Shown here: positions 11,677-22,959 of the stretch, one piece after another
Layout of the letters: the number at the start of each line of letters is the position of its first letter
Position numbering within the stretch: position 1 is the stretch's first letter
Assembly (NCBI GenBank): GCA_019915135.1
Contig: JAHLMK010000007.1
Coordinates: forward strand, 124,001-188,000
Direction of reading: 5' to 3'
Length of the DNA: 64,000 bases
Source: Strobilurus pachycystidiatus
Taxonomy: Eukaryota; Basidiomycota; Agaricomycetes; Agaricales; Physalacriaceae
The notes under the pieces: generated by a model
Database searches by the model: none
Told to the model about the DNA's origin: nothing
What the model saw: only the letters and a program-made list of their open reading frames with translations
Translations under genes and position numbers: made by a program

Positions 11677-12059
11677 CTAGTACCAGGAAGTATAAACTAT
11701 CTGTCTGAGAATTTACAAGGACTCGGTGACGCGACGTGGAAAAGTCTGAACTTACATTCGGCAGTTGTGCCTTCCGGCGGGGATTGGAACAATTTTAAGA
11801 TGCGTCTTAGTGGGTGAAACCGTGAAATCGACTCGTTTCACACAGTAGATACCATTTCAGTCAATGCTGGTCGGTAGAATTATGTTGAGTGTGGTAAATA
11901 GACCGATGACAATGCCGGACAAGTAACCAGTGAACTTGATCGAGTCTGCCCAGGCCCTAGGGAACACTAATGCCGGACCGGCATCATCGGTAATCCCAAC
12001 CAAAGCTCGTCACGTACCTGATCTTCTCCTGCTCCGTCGCGTTCCGTCAAGGGCCCGCC
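11677..12059. other. 3' flank of gene D
   Basis: No gene, repeat or array relic is visible apart from the beginning of the R3 pseudogene at its right end. Confidence 0.4.
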
Positions 12060-12345
12060 GTGCTCACACTGCCGGAGACGACCTTTGACCTGTCACGACG
12101 CGGATATCTTCAACGACCTCGTGCACTACAAACTGCGCTTATGGTCTCGCTCCTGGACACGCCAGTGGAAGGCATTCTGCACAAGGCGGAGGTGGGGGCG
12201 TGGCGGGGTTGGACGACTTTCTTACAGAGCGTGCATGTCTGGTTTTTTTTTTCTTTGCACATCATGTTGACTTCCCTTCAGCATACTTTCTGTATCTTGA
12301 TGCACGATGCAATTCATATGGGCTCTAGAGTAAGACGCCACCTAA
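12060..12345 (+). pseudogene. R3: truncated copy of the R gene
   Basis: Short stretches match R1 in order but in different frames: LPETT, DIFNDLVHYKLR, SLLDTPVEG, GGGGVAGLDDF, and HDAIHMGS after an intron-like gap. Both ends of the gene are missing and at least two frameshifts are needed. It lies downstream of D and converges on the glycine-rich gene. The identification rests on comparison with the copy at 28106-29115. Confidence 0.55.
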
Positions 12346-13356
12346 TCATCCACCCCTCATCTGCTCCTCCTCGGCTCTCCTCTTCTCCGAAATTTTCCTC
12401 GCTCTTTTCTGTACCGTCTGCATGAGTCCGGAGCTTGGTCGTCCGCCCCTTCCGCCAGCGTGCCCGCCTCCATGTCCATGTCCCTGCCCTCGTCCCAACC
12501 CGCCCCTTCCCGTTCCCCCTCCTCCGCTCCTCCCCCCTCCTCCGCCACCTCCTCCGCTCCTTCCCCCTTCTTCGCCACCTCCTCCACCGCTAAGTCCCCC
12601 TCGTTCACCCCCTTGCCTACCCTCACCGTCTCCTGATCCACGTATCGCTCCTCCCCTACCCGTCCCTCTGCCATCTCCTTGCGCGGTATGTCCTCCACCA
12701 TGTCCAAGGCCGCTTATACGCTCTACGTGTGTGCTCCTTGCAGGGCTTACGCCACTGCTCGTAGCACCTCCTATCGCTCCGCCGCCCCCACCAACATTAT
12801 AGCCAACTGCAAATACAGCTTTCAATGGACTACCTCCTGCGCGTGTAGTACCGCCACGTCCAATTTCTCCAACCATATTAGCGTTGGCCCTTGGCATTTC
12901 AGTCATTCGGAACCTGTTCGGAGACCCATCATTGAGAGGGTGAGGCGGCAAATCATCCACTCCATCTTCTTCGCTTAGCTCATCGCTATCAGATTCTTCC
13001 CCGATATCGAAGGACTCGTTGTCGTCAATCGCAGGTACAATGTCTTCCTCTGGAGAGTGACCGATTTTCTTGATCAACTCAATTGCGGGGCGTTCGGAGT
13101 TCACGTCAACGAGGTCCGTCGTTAACTTGTCCACGCCAATTTTCGGGAAGAAATCAAGCACCCAGTTCATATTCGAACGGAGATCCTGCTTGGTAAAGGT
13201 CCGGGAGATATCCTTGTGCCCCTCGGAGATGATTGTTGATACAACAGAATCCCTGTACGCCTGGAACTGCTGAATGACATTGAACGCTGCTTTGGCTTGT
13301 TCATTGGTCAACAGGCTCACCTGAGCGTTCAACTGCCTTCCGGATGGCCTTGCCAC
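12346..13356 (-). CDS. Glycine-rich low-complexity protein, unknown function
   Basis: One long frame gives about 336 residues. Residues 1-90 look like a folded helical domain (TNEQAKAAFNVIQQFQAYRD, DLRSNMNWVLDFFPKIG). An acidic stretch (EESDSDELSEEDG) follows, and from about 190 the sequence is dominated by GGG, GRGG and GHGGG, ending in a basic coiled segment (KRARKISEKRRAEEEQ). The start is uncertain: no ATG opens the frame at 13356 (a GTG does). The true start may be the ATG at 13493 (MSGTSTSGALG) joined through a short intron that I could not place in phase. The GC-rich repeats make a proline-rich frame on the other strand, which I take as a shadow. An RNA-binding or scaffold role is possible but unproven. 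Confidence 0.55.
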   Translation of the reverse strand: MARPSGRQLNAQVSLLTNEQAKAAFNVIQQFQAYRDSVVSTIISEGHKDISRTFTKQDLRSNMNWVLDFFPKIGVDKLTTDLVDVNSERPAIELIKKIGHSPEEDIVPAIDDNESFDIGEESDSDELSEEDGVDDLPPHPLNDGSPNRFRMTEMPRANANMVGEIGRGGTTRAGGSPLKAVFAVGYNVGGGGGAIGGATSSGVSPARSTHVERISGLGHGGGHTAQGDGRGTGRGGAIRGSGDGEGRQGGERGGLSGGGGGEEGGRSGGGGGGGGRSGGGGTGRGGLGRGQGHGHGGGHAGGRGGRPSSGLMQTVQKRARKISEKRRAEEEQMRGG

Positions 13357-13493
13357 AGAGGGACTTGCTGACGAGGGACCTGCCCCTGCCGAGTCGGTCT
13401 TTTCATGGTTGAGCGCTACAATTGGTGCTCAGGCGGATGACATACTGGTTGGAAAGGAATGCCCAATGCGCCTGACGTAGAGGTGCCAGACAT

Positions 13494-14201
13494 AATATTC
13501 AGAGTCCAGGAGGTCGCGATGTGGAATTAGGCTGTCAAAGCTATGAGTTCGAGGGTGGGTCGGGGAGGGATGGAAGAACTTGATGGTGGATACACTTAAA
13601 GCTCAGATCGGGAACTGTATTGCGACCGTTGCTTCCATTTCCATCACAATTGACTAACGGCTGAGTTCAAGGTCAGTACTACCTTGTCTTTCCCCTTTTC
13701 CATCTCCGTGTATTGTCCTCGAATGTGTTTACGGGTCGCCAGGCGCATCCCCAAGCCAACCGGACTTTTGTGACGCCGAGTTCTTGTTCGAGTTGGGGCT
13801 AGTTCTTGTTCGAATTGCGTTGGTTATGTAATCGATACATGAGATGCTGGACCCACAAACCGAGAAAATTGCCTTGTAAATCAAAGACTATTGTGCTCGT
13901 GTCAGGTTTGTCTTGTCGAATCTGTCAGAATCCACGCGTCCGTTTCCCACGTGCACGACATGCAGTGCGAGTTGCGTTAACGCCTTACGAATCTCATTGT
14001 CCCAGAACATACAGTTACAGCTATTGTTCTCACAGGACACAAAGGACTCTATCCAAACGTGTATCATTTGTTGTTCGGACGCTAGTATAAAGGCGTCGCT
14101 GGTGCGCGATCCTGCCACATTCACTCATCTTTCCCATATCCTGCCTTCCCCCCCTGCCATCTTTCGATCAGCTCATATCTGACGACATCCGTCTACGTTT
14201 C
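13494..14201 (+). promoter_or_regulatory. 5' region of gene E
   Basis: Contains the counterparts of gene A's upstream sequence (13712-13768 and 13850-13877). A good TATA-like motif, AGTATAAAGG, lies at about 14082-14091, some 110 nt before the proposed start codon. No gene is seen. Confidence 0.5.
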
Positions 14202-16650
14202 ATGTCGACTAGTAAGAACTATCCATTCATTCGTGCTTCCGCTGTCTGATGGCTGCCAGATGGCATCCCCAGATCCCCAGTCGCCGCGACTCGGAGGCCC
14301 CGCCTGAACGAAATTCTTGATTGGCAGCTTCCAACGCGCCGAAGGGAAGCCCCAGGCGCATATACCGTCTCGAAGTCCATCAATGTTCCAGACAAATCTG
14401 CTGGGAAACGCACGACCTCGAGGAACTCGAGGACAGGTGGCATTTCCAAGATCCGTAGGTTGGACAACAGTCATACAAGCTCAGGAGCCCTCCTTCCTCC
14501 TCTCACACCAACAATCAACCCATCGACGACCGGGCACCGGCCCTCTAAGCTCAGTACACGTGCTCCTAAATTCTTCGATCTTCACATGCATCCCAGCCTG
14601 GTTCTTGAGCGCACCGCTGTCCTTCCAAGTCTTGCTGATGTCGTTGCATCCGCCTGTTACGCAGAAATTCAAAGACACCCGAATCTCCCCGACATTCCAC
14701 CATTTTACACTTATGGGTCGAACGCTTTCAAAAACCATATATCTGTGACTGATGGAGGTATGGCAAGTGAAGAGCAGGTCCAGGTCTGCCACACTTGGGT
14801 GGAGAGTGCCGCCGCCGCTATAACCTCTATGCTTCTCTCCCAGGCCACCGTCTGGACAGAGCCTACCCCTGAAAACCAGCTACTCAGATTCTCTAATCTC
14901 GTTCAGGGTCAGGTCGTAGCAAAGGCCGATCGAGTGTTGTTTTTCAGTGAGGAATACATGGACTCCCTCCCTCCAGCGAGCGAGCTTGGTAACGACCTCC
15001 GACTGGTTCGAAAGCTCGCACTTAATCCTTTCATGGTTTGGGAGTTCAAGTTGGAACTTGATGACCCCGCAGTCATGGCAGCCATTGTGGAGGTAGCGGC
15101 GGAAGGCACATTCCGCTGGCAATATTGTCTACCTACCGAGTCCAAAACATGCAGTCCTACGAAATGCACCTCGTCGGGGTATATGGCTGTTACAGGGAGG
15201 CGGACCGGGTTTGATTCTGCGCGCATTGCTCAATGTCTCGCCGAAGCGGGTCGATCCCCCTGCCGCAAGAAGGCTAAGGAGATCTCTTCGGCAAATAGAA
15301 AGAAAGCTTGCCACGTTTTACAGCAGGCCAGTCCTCCTTTGTTCTTCTGAGATTTTGATCAAAGCTCACTGATATGCTAGGCATGGGCAATCCTCGTCAA
15401 TAATGATGCCACTATCATTGTTATTGGCTCGGGTAACGACGAGATCATTGCTATCAGACATCGAGAGTCACAAGCATTATTTCTTTCTGAGTTGCTTCAC
15501 GTTTCCCGGGACGCAAGTAGCACACAAGCTCCATCCCACATCAGGCTTCATGTCGGTCTAATGCTCCTGGCCGTCTTTGATGCAATCTTTAGAGCAAAAG
15601 CTCTCAGCGTTGCACTGGCCAATGGCTCTGTACCCATACAATATCACCAATGGCCGCGCCAAATACATCAGTTCACAAAGCCGCCTGAGGTTCGTTTCAC
15701 TGATTATGTGGCACAAAGGTATGAGCTAATCTTTCCATCCAGATTGTTGGCCACAAGCACTTGAAGGTGACTGCGAATGTTCTCTGGTACAAGAGACCTG
15801 ACCGAATCACCATTCTCTCAGATTTCTGACATTCGAGGTATCCTGAAAACTGCAAGATCACTGCGTTTCCGTTGGACGCGCGAGGCGGGGAGCAATTTGG
15901 AAAGCTTACCAAGCAGTTCAAAAGGATACTTTGTTCTGCAAAATGCTTCGCATGATCTTCAGACCGTAGGCACGGGAGAGTCGAGCCCCGTGGAAGTACT
16001 CATCATTCGGCGAGAAAGCGACTCAGATCCGTGCCAACTATATTTCCGGTGTCGGATCATGTCCAGTGGCCACGAGGGCCTGCAATTTTGGGCCAAGGTT
16101 GCCTTGACAAAGACCGCATGCCGTAGCCTCAGGAAGGAGTATGACATGTATACCGACATGGGTCCTTCGACGATATCCCACATTCCCCAGGTTCTGGGGT
16201 ACTTCGAAGTCGCCGAAATTCATGGGGTGAGGTTTCCCACATCCGCACTTCTTCTATCGATCCCTTCCGGGAGGTCGTTGGACATGTACGCGTCTGACGA
16301 AGAGCACGCGACGTACAGGTTAACATCAAATCACAAGTCAGTGGTCTTAATCACTTCCTTGTTATTGAGTAACCTTTCCCCATAGAGCCCAGAGTAAGCT
16401 TGTCCTCGAAAAGATACATCACGAGGGCTTCTATCACAACAATCTTCGCGGCAGAGACGTGTGGCTACACTTTCCTATCGACAAGAATGATGGCCTTTTG
16501 CGCTCCATTGTCTTCCTCAATTGGGAAAGCGGCACTCGTCGGGGTGAGGAATCCTCTCAAGACTCCCAAGAGGACTCCAGCGGTGCTAATGACCTTGTCC
16601 GCCTGAGGATTGCTCTTGATAACGCCGAAAAGCGAAGGAGGCGGGACTAA
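14202..16650 (+). CDS. Gene E: pseudokinase-type member, paralogue of A
   Basis: Proposed exons are 14202-14211, 14281-15326, 15381-15689, 15743-15766, 15822-16318 and 16386-16650 (716 residues). The 10-nt first exon (ATG TCG ACT A) is inferred because the conserved frame (EILDW, GAYTVSKS) has no ATG of its own. The intron after 15326 must use a GC donor (GCCAGT...TAG) to keep the frame. As in A, there is a 24-nt exon, FDLHMHPSL, D220 and WEFK (E258, K260) with the same Asp-Glu spacing, and a rewritten kinase site: HNNLRGRD (residues 646-653) and LNWESG. The glycine loop is lost, while Lys and Glu of the N lobe remain. It runs tail to tail with F, 12 bp between stops. The function is unknown; strict conservation with A of the altered residues argues against simple decay. 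Confidence 0.68.
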
Positions 16651-16662
16651 AATAGAGTATCT

Positions 16663-18801
16663 TTATTTACGCGACCTCATGACATCGTTCGTCTCATTAC
16701 AAAGAACTATGTCCTCGATATCACTTCTAATGTCATCCTCCCCGAGGACAGGATCCTCGTCGATGTATTCGCCATCTAAAAATTGACGTAAGCGGACCTT
16801 CTCCGCGTCGAAATCTTCATCGAGAGCTGCATCGATATTCGCGCGATCGAAGTCAATGATAGTTGTCTGCCCCTTTTCATCTTTCAGGATGTTCCAAGAG
16901 CGTATGTCCCGGTGGAGCACTCCGGCGTCATGAATCGAAGCAAGGTTGGCCTCGAGTTGTTCACTGAATTTGGCAATATGAGCACGGGTCAGGCTAGCAT
17001 GGCGCTGACATACCATTCCTCGGGAGTTGTTTTTATTCTCTTGTTCGAGTCACGGCGATCGGCCAACGGTTGTCCCAGATCGAACATCACAAGTGCGCCC
17101 GCCTCACGCTCGGCACTTTGGAAATAACCGAGCGGTTTTGGGATCCCCATTGCACCTTCCTCGGCCAGGTGACAGTAAACAAAATACTCGTGCCGCAAAC
17201 GACATGTACGATGAAGGGTTGTGGCCATTTTGACAACCACCGAGGAGTACTCTGGGGCTCTGGCATTTTCCGGTAAGATCTGAGCGCGAAATACGTCACC
17301 AACGGCTCCGCGCCCAACTCGTTCTTGTAAAATGAGGGAGATATAGTTCCCGGGTTTGTACATCTCCTGTAGTTTCAGTCCCGGGGCAAGCATGATGGAC
17401 GGAGTCGGAGAATTGTATAACCCAAATGTTGCGAACAAACTCACGACGGACTTTCTATTGAAAAGCGTCCGTACGTTCTGTTTCAATGTAAGTGTTGGTT
17501 AACGTCACGACTTGCACACGCACAGTCTTGGCTCTTTTGGAAGGACCTGTTGACTTATTGGGCTCGTATGATATTGGCGCTTCCCTGTTGGCACCAATTT
17601 CTTCTGCGCTGCGCTTGCGGCCGCTCGAGAGCGAGGGGACTGAGTTGTCGTCCTGATTCCTTATCGGGTGACGCTGAAGGACGTCTTTGACAATGCCGAG
17701 GTGGAGACCTAGCCACAATTTTCCGTACGTCGGATCCTCACACGCGCACAGGTCTAACATCTCACTCAGATAGAGCGTTTGCGTCTCCCTGTGGCGGATA
17801 CCAACTCGAGCAAAACTCCCACAGCTGAAAAGAATGACGGTAGAGTCATCTTTCACCGCGTTAAGCCATGCCTGTTTCGACAGTGAATAGGATACCGGAA
17901 GGCTCTATGGACGTAGACTCACCTTTTGAACGAAATCCCTTGGTGAAGGTATCAAGTCAGGGGAGGGTGCGGGGTGTATGTTTTGCGGGAAGGAGTGCCG
18001 TGCGCGATCCCTCGAGGAAGGACCTGCCCCCGCCGAGGCATCAACTTTGATGCAGAGATTCCATATGTCATTCGTCGCGTCGAGGGGGCGTTCCTTGATT
18101 AGGGTCGGGGGGAAGGTCCTCGTAGAGCGGGAGTTGACTAGGGCGGGAAACGTGTCATTCTCGGCTAATTTACCCATTCCGTCAAGAAAATCGTGAGCAT
18201 TTGTGCCGAAGAACATGCCCACTGCAAATCGAGGGAGAACCTTTGCCAGGGCACGAACCTTCGCCTCGTTCTCCGGCGACAGTCTCTCTTCGCTGCCCTG
18301 ATATATAGAGTCAAACAAAGTGAGAGTCCAGTCCTGGGCGGCGAACGGTGCTTCGTCGGGAGTGACCTCCGTGAACAGTTTGGGTTTGTTCTTCCATGCG
18401 AGGTTGCCCAAGCATCCGGGCTGATCTGGGTAAAGATAGAGAATGGATGCCATTTTGCAACAGACGATTGAAACTCCGGAGGAGTTATACTTCGCGACGT
18501 CTTTCGAAAGCATCATGTTTTTTTCATCGAACAGGACACGCAGGTTGGGCCACCCAAATACTAGGTCGGGCAGTTCATCCCTGCGCGAAAGTTCGTCGTC
18601 CACAATTCCGGAAAGTGTTTCTGGAAGAGATTTCAATATCCGCACTCGTTTAAGAGCAAGTTTGTCATCCAAATGTGTGTCGAAGAGATGAAGTGGTTGC
18701 GGACCGGGAATGGGACCAACATCCAGGTCGCGGTTGAGAGGAGGGTGGTGAAAGTTGAAGAGTTTTTCACGGTAAGAAGTGGCGGCCTCCGGTTCCGGCA
18801 T
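16663..18801 (-). CDS. Gene F: kinase-like array member, intact active site
   Basis: Exons are 18801-17923, 17871-17524, 17477-17014 and 16963-16663, giving 663 residues from the ATG of MPEPEAATSYREK. It has the N-terminal domain (LFDTHLDDKLALKRVR), the middle module (FSCGSFARVGIRHRETQTLYL), a linker with GRKRSAEE and KRAK, then GRGAVGDV, VVKMATT, HRDIRSWN and IDFDRAN. The C terminus (CNETNDVMRSRK) follows a conserved DGEYIDEDPVLGEDDI segment. It is closest to G and H by reading. It forms a tail-to-tail pair with E, repeating the A/B arrangement, and has both shared upstream boxes. Confidence 0.82.
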
Positions 18802-18851
18802 TGTCAGGCGAAGACGTCGCCGTATAGAGGATAGCGGGAACGATGAAGACA

Positions 18852-18860
18852 GTCACATGC
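18852..18860 (-). promoter_or_regulatory. GCATGTGAC box upstream of gene F
   Basis: Same 9-mer as upstream of B and I, here 51-59 nt before the start codon. Confidence 0.4.
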
Positions 18861-18874
18861 GTGTTGGTTTTTGG

Positions 18875-18889
18875 TAACTCCATATGGTG
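18875..18889 (-). promoter_or_regulatory. CACCATATGGAGTTA box upstream of gene F
   Basis: Fifteen-nucleotide box identical to the one upstream of H and nearly identical to that of G; 74-88 nt before the start codon. It contains the palindrome CCATATGG. A GGCCGG-rich patch lies just beyond it, as at gene H. Confidence 0.5.
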
Positions 18890-19659
18890 TTCTTTTCCGG
18901 TCCGGCCGGCCCCTATGGTGATTCAAACTGAGACTCATCGAACATACTCACTCGCCACAATCAATCCTGGCATTTTCAGGTAATTTGGCTTGGCTTGTTC
19001 AAGTGGAGAAATCGCGATGAGATCTTCCAAACAGAGTCTTAGCAGACAAAGGAGCGCACGTCCAAGACCCTTTTTTCAATCCTCCCGCTACCTGGTGAGT
19101 ATATATATTTCCGTGGCATACTGTTGCATCTTACCTACTTATCTCTTGGCCGCTGCCTTGATATCTCAAGTCCAGCGTGTGATTCTGGCGCCGTCTATGC
19201 GTAAACATGCGGGAGGTCGAGCGAGTTTTGTTGCCTCGGAGACAGAAGGATATACTGCGACAACCATTATAGTAGCCGTGGATTTGACACAGCGCGGAGG
19301 ATGAGCTCGTCCATTGCGCCAATAGGAGGACAGATTCTCGCGTACCAACCTCGGATCTCATCCCGCCTGGCTACCGCAAAGACGACGTACTATACCTGCT
19401 GGGTACACTATTCAAGGAGTACAATTATCATGCTGGACGACACTGCCTTCGAGAAAGAAATAGTCTCAACGCGGGCAAGTATATCATCAGGGATTCGAGA
19501 CGGTATCATATGTTTGTAGACTGTCCGTCTCGTCATCGACCTGGAGGTGTACCGGAAATAGCGCACACATGCTTATTTCATCCAACTGCGGACTTCCCAA
19601 GCCACACTACCTTTTCCTTTTATGTGCATCGCCTCCCGCACCAATGCCATCCTCTCCTG
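18890..19659. other. Spacer upstream of F
   Basis: No supported gene. The part from about 19,500 to 19,659 resembles 27,960-28,105, marking the edge of the segment duplicated together with the R gene. Confidence 0.35.
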
Positions 19660-20650
19660 ACCTCGTATCCAACCTGCCAAGTTGGACGTGAACTGAGTAA
19701 CGCCCTGGGCTGTGCATGGCCGATAAGACATGTGTTGATATCTGCGAATCTATGGGAGCGGATTAGAAGCGGATTAGAATGGAAGGGGGAATGGGGATAG
19801 AGAGTAGAGAAACGGTGATGCGGCGGTCAATGGTTAGGAAAGGAGCAAGTGAGGGTGGGGATGGTAGAGGGGGCGAGGCAAGTAGGAGATCAGAGGCCGA
19901 AGGAAGAGTTGAAAGGTTGTGGAGGGAAAATGGACGAGTGCAGAGCGAGGGGTGTCGGAGGTTGAAAGCAGAGGGGGAGCATGCGGGTGTCGAAGTGAAC
20001 GTACATTCCCGTCCTCAAACAGCACCGACGCAACGATGTCACCGTGTCGTCTATCCGTCTCAATGTGGGGATGTTGCGCTCGCCTGACGTCCAGATAAGG
20101 CAGTCAATCATGAGAGAAAGAGAATCGAGAATCGCTCGTACCGTGTATATGCATCCACCCAATGCCCAGCTACGCTGCAGTGTAGCGTTTTTTCATACGT
20201 CGTCCACACCCTGCTCTAGGTCAATGCGGATTGCGTCACGCAGAAGGGAACGGAAGGGCGCTGAAAACAAATGACAAATGAACATGTTGCACGCTGGGCA
20301 ACAACGAATGAACGCACAATCTTCAACAGCCACTCAACCCCGCCTCGCCTCCACCTTCGCTTTGCGCGGCCAACCAGCCCAGGGCGGCTTCCTCACTGGT
20401 GTGTCCAGGAGCGACATGGGTAAACGTAGGTTGTGATGCACGAGGTGATACATAAAAGATATCCCGGTCCGTCTTTCAGAGTATGCGTCGTTTTCGGGTA
20501 ATTCGAGTACGGTCTTGCACTAGAGCCTGCTCCATTGCGAGATACGGGCCCGACTGGGAGCAAGTCAGCGTCGTCCGGCATATGGAGAAGCTGCACGTCG
20601 GGCACTGACGCAACGCGACGGAGCAGTTGGGAGCAAAAGCAAAGAAACAT
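19660..20650 (-). pseudogene. R2: multiply frameshifted copy of the R gene
   Basis: Reading right to left, recognisable pieces are MFLCFCSQLLRRV (start at 20650), YSNYPKTTHTL, a frame change, EEAALGWLAAQSEGGGEAGL, FLLRDAIR and LEQGVDDV followed by a TGA, GWMHIHG in another frame, GERNIP, IVASVLFEDG, and finally SYRPCTAQGVTQFT near 19,700. Exon order matches R1, but at least three frameshifts and one stop break it. The purine-rich stretch at 19,770-19,930 corresponds to R1's pyrimidine/purine-rich third intron. It lies immediately upstream of gene G. Confidence 0.65.
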
Positions 20651-20698
20651 CAACTCCGGTCCGGCACCGCCCGCATTTGTCTTGCGAGCGCGCTCGAG

Positions 20699-20713
20699 CA
20701 CCATATGGAGTAA
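20699..20713 (+). promoter_or_regulatory. CACCATATGGAGTAA box upstream of gene G
   Basis: Differs from the F and H box only near the end; 92-106 nt before the G start codon, on the same strand as the gene. Confidence 0.48.
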
Positions 20714-20804
20714 ACAGAATGTGGCTGACTCAATCTTTGTTCTGACTTTCTTGTTGTGCTTTTCTTACAGCCACTACTACGTACGGCGATTTCTGCGCCT
20801 CATC

Positions 20805-22924
20805 ATGCCGGAGACGGAAGCCACCACTTCTTACCGTGAAGAATTACTTAACTTCCGTCATCCTCCTCTCAACCGCGACCTTGACGGTAGTCGCGCTCCC
20901 GGCCCACAACCACTTCATTTCTTCGACACGCATCTGGACGACATGCTAACTCTCAGACGCGTGCGGATTCTGGATTCGCTTCCGAAGACACTCTCCGGTA
21001 TTGTGGACGACGAACTAGCGGGCAGGGATGATCTACCTGACGAAGCCTTCGCATGGAGCGACTTGACATTGCTATTAGACGAATCAAGAGCGATGCATTC
21101 GACGGACGTCGCAAGGTATAACTCCGGCGGAGTAGCCATGGGCTGTTGCCAACTTGCATCTGTCCTTTGTCTCCACCCAGATCAACCCATTTGCTTTGGC
21201 TTCTTTCTTTGGCGACACAAGAAAAAGTTGTTCACGGAGGCCACTCCCGTCGAAATACCTTTTGCCGCTCAGGACTGGACCCTCACCGTGATGGATGCTA
21301 CATTCGATGCCAGTGAGGAGAAAATGTCCCCGAAGAACGAGGCGAAGGTCCGTGCTCTGGAAAAGATTCTGCCTCGTCTTGCCGTGGGCATGTTCTTCGG
21401 CACGAATGCCCACGATTTCCTTGCCAGGATGGGCGACTTGGTCCAGGATGACGCGTTTCCCGCTCTCGTTAACTCTTATTCTACGAGTACCTTCCCCCCG
21501 ACCCTAATGAAGGAACGCCCCCAAGACGCGACGAATGACATATGGAATCTCCCCAGTGATGTGAAGGCCGCGTCGGATCCAGGTCCCTCTTCGAGGGATC
21601 GTCAACAACACCCCTTTCCAAAGGACATACACCCCGCCCCATTTCCCGACCCAATACCTTCACCAAGGGATTATGTCCAAAAGGTGAGTATTCGTCCTCC
21701 AGTGTAATCATTCACTCACAAAGCAGGCATGGCTGAACGCCGTCAAGGAGGACTCTACCGTCATCGTTTTCAGCTGTGGAAGCTTCGCTCGAATTGGTAT
21801 CCGCCACAGGGAGACGCAGACGCTGTATCTGAGTGAGATGTTGGACCTGTGCGCGTGTACGGAGCCGGCCTATGGAAAATTGTGGCTCGGACTCCACCTT
21901 GGAATTGTAAAGGACGCCCTTCAGCGCTACCCGATCGAGAGGAACGACAACACAGGATCGTCTCCCTCCAGCAGCTCTAAACGCGGCACGCAGGATCTTC
22001 TTGAGGGCCGCTCCCGGAAGAAAGCTCGAGTATCGTACGGGCTCACGAAATCTAGGCCACCCACTGAACAAGCCAAGAAAGACGTAAGTATGGAACTTTC
22101 ACATCAAACACTGGCTCATCGTTGCAACAGAACGTGAAGAATCTCTTCAAGAACAAGTCCGTTGTCGCTTTGTTTGCGACGCTTGGCATCTACAATTCCC
22201 CAACGCCTTCCATCATGCTTGCCCCTGGCCTAACTCTGCAGAATAAATACAAGCCCAAGGACTATATCTCCCTCGTCCTGAAGGAACGAGTTGGTTGCGG
22301 AGCCATTGGTGATGTATTCCGTGCTCATATTCTACCACAGAATGCCCGAGCCCCGGAGTACTGTTCTGTGATCGTCAAGATGGCAACGACGTTCCAGCGT
22401 ACGTGTCGTCTGCGACACGAGTATTCTGTCTACTGCCACCTCGCCAGGGAATGTGCGACGGGTATCCCCGAGCCACTGGGATACTTCCAAAGTGCCGAGC
22501 GTGAGGCGGGCGCACTTGTAATGTTCGATCTGGGACAACCATTGGCTGATCGCCGGAACGCGAACAAAGGAGTGGAAACAAGTGCCGAGGAACGGTATGT
22601 GAAGAGCAAATCAGTCTCTCCCGCGCTGATCCCGCTGAAACAAGTGAACAACTCGAAGCAAACCTTGCCTCGATTCATGACGCGAATGTGCTTCACCGGG
22701 ACATACGCTCTTGGAACATTCTGACAGATGGGGAAGGACGGACAACTATCATCGACTTTGATCGCGCAAGTATCGAGGTGGCTGTTGATGCAGAATTTGA
22801 GGCGGAGAAGAATCGGTTACGTCGACTCCTAGATGGTGAATACATCGACAGGGACTCCATGATTGGAGAGGATGGAATTAGATATGATATCGAGGATTTG
22901 GTTTGGTATAATTATACGGACTAA
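20805..22924 (+). CDS. Gene G: kinase-like array member, intact active site
   Basis: Exons 20805-21683, 21727-22083, 22131-22594 and 22645-22924 give 659 residues starting MPETEATTSYREE. It has the N-terminal domain (FFDTHLDDMLTLRRVR), the middle module (FSCGSFARIGIRHRETQTLYL), linker basic patches (RSRKKARVS), then glycine loop GCGAIGDV, IVKMATT, HRDIRSWN and IDFDRAS. The first loop glycine pair has a Cys (GCG) where the sisters have GRG. Its 3' end is followed directly by the tail of a lost A/E-type gene (22960-23096), so G may have replaced or been inserted into that older neighbour of H. Confidence 0.82.
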
Positions 22925-22959
22925 TGTTATACACCTTACGATAGTGAACACGTTCCGTT

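Noticed and set aside
12422..12802. Proline-rich open frame on the plus strand
   Set aside because: It mirrors the glycine-rich codons of the minus-strand gene, which has a better N-terminal domain.
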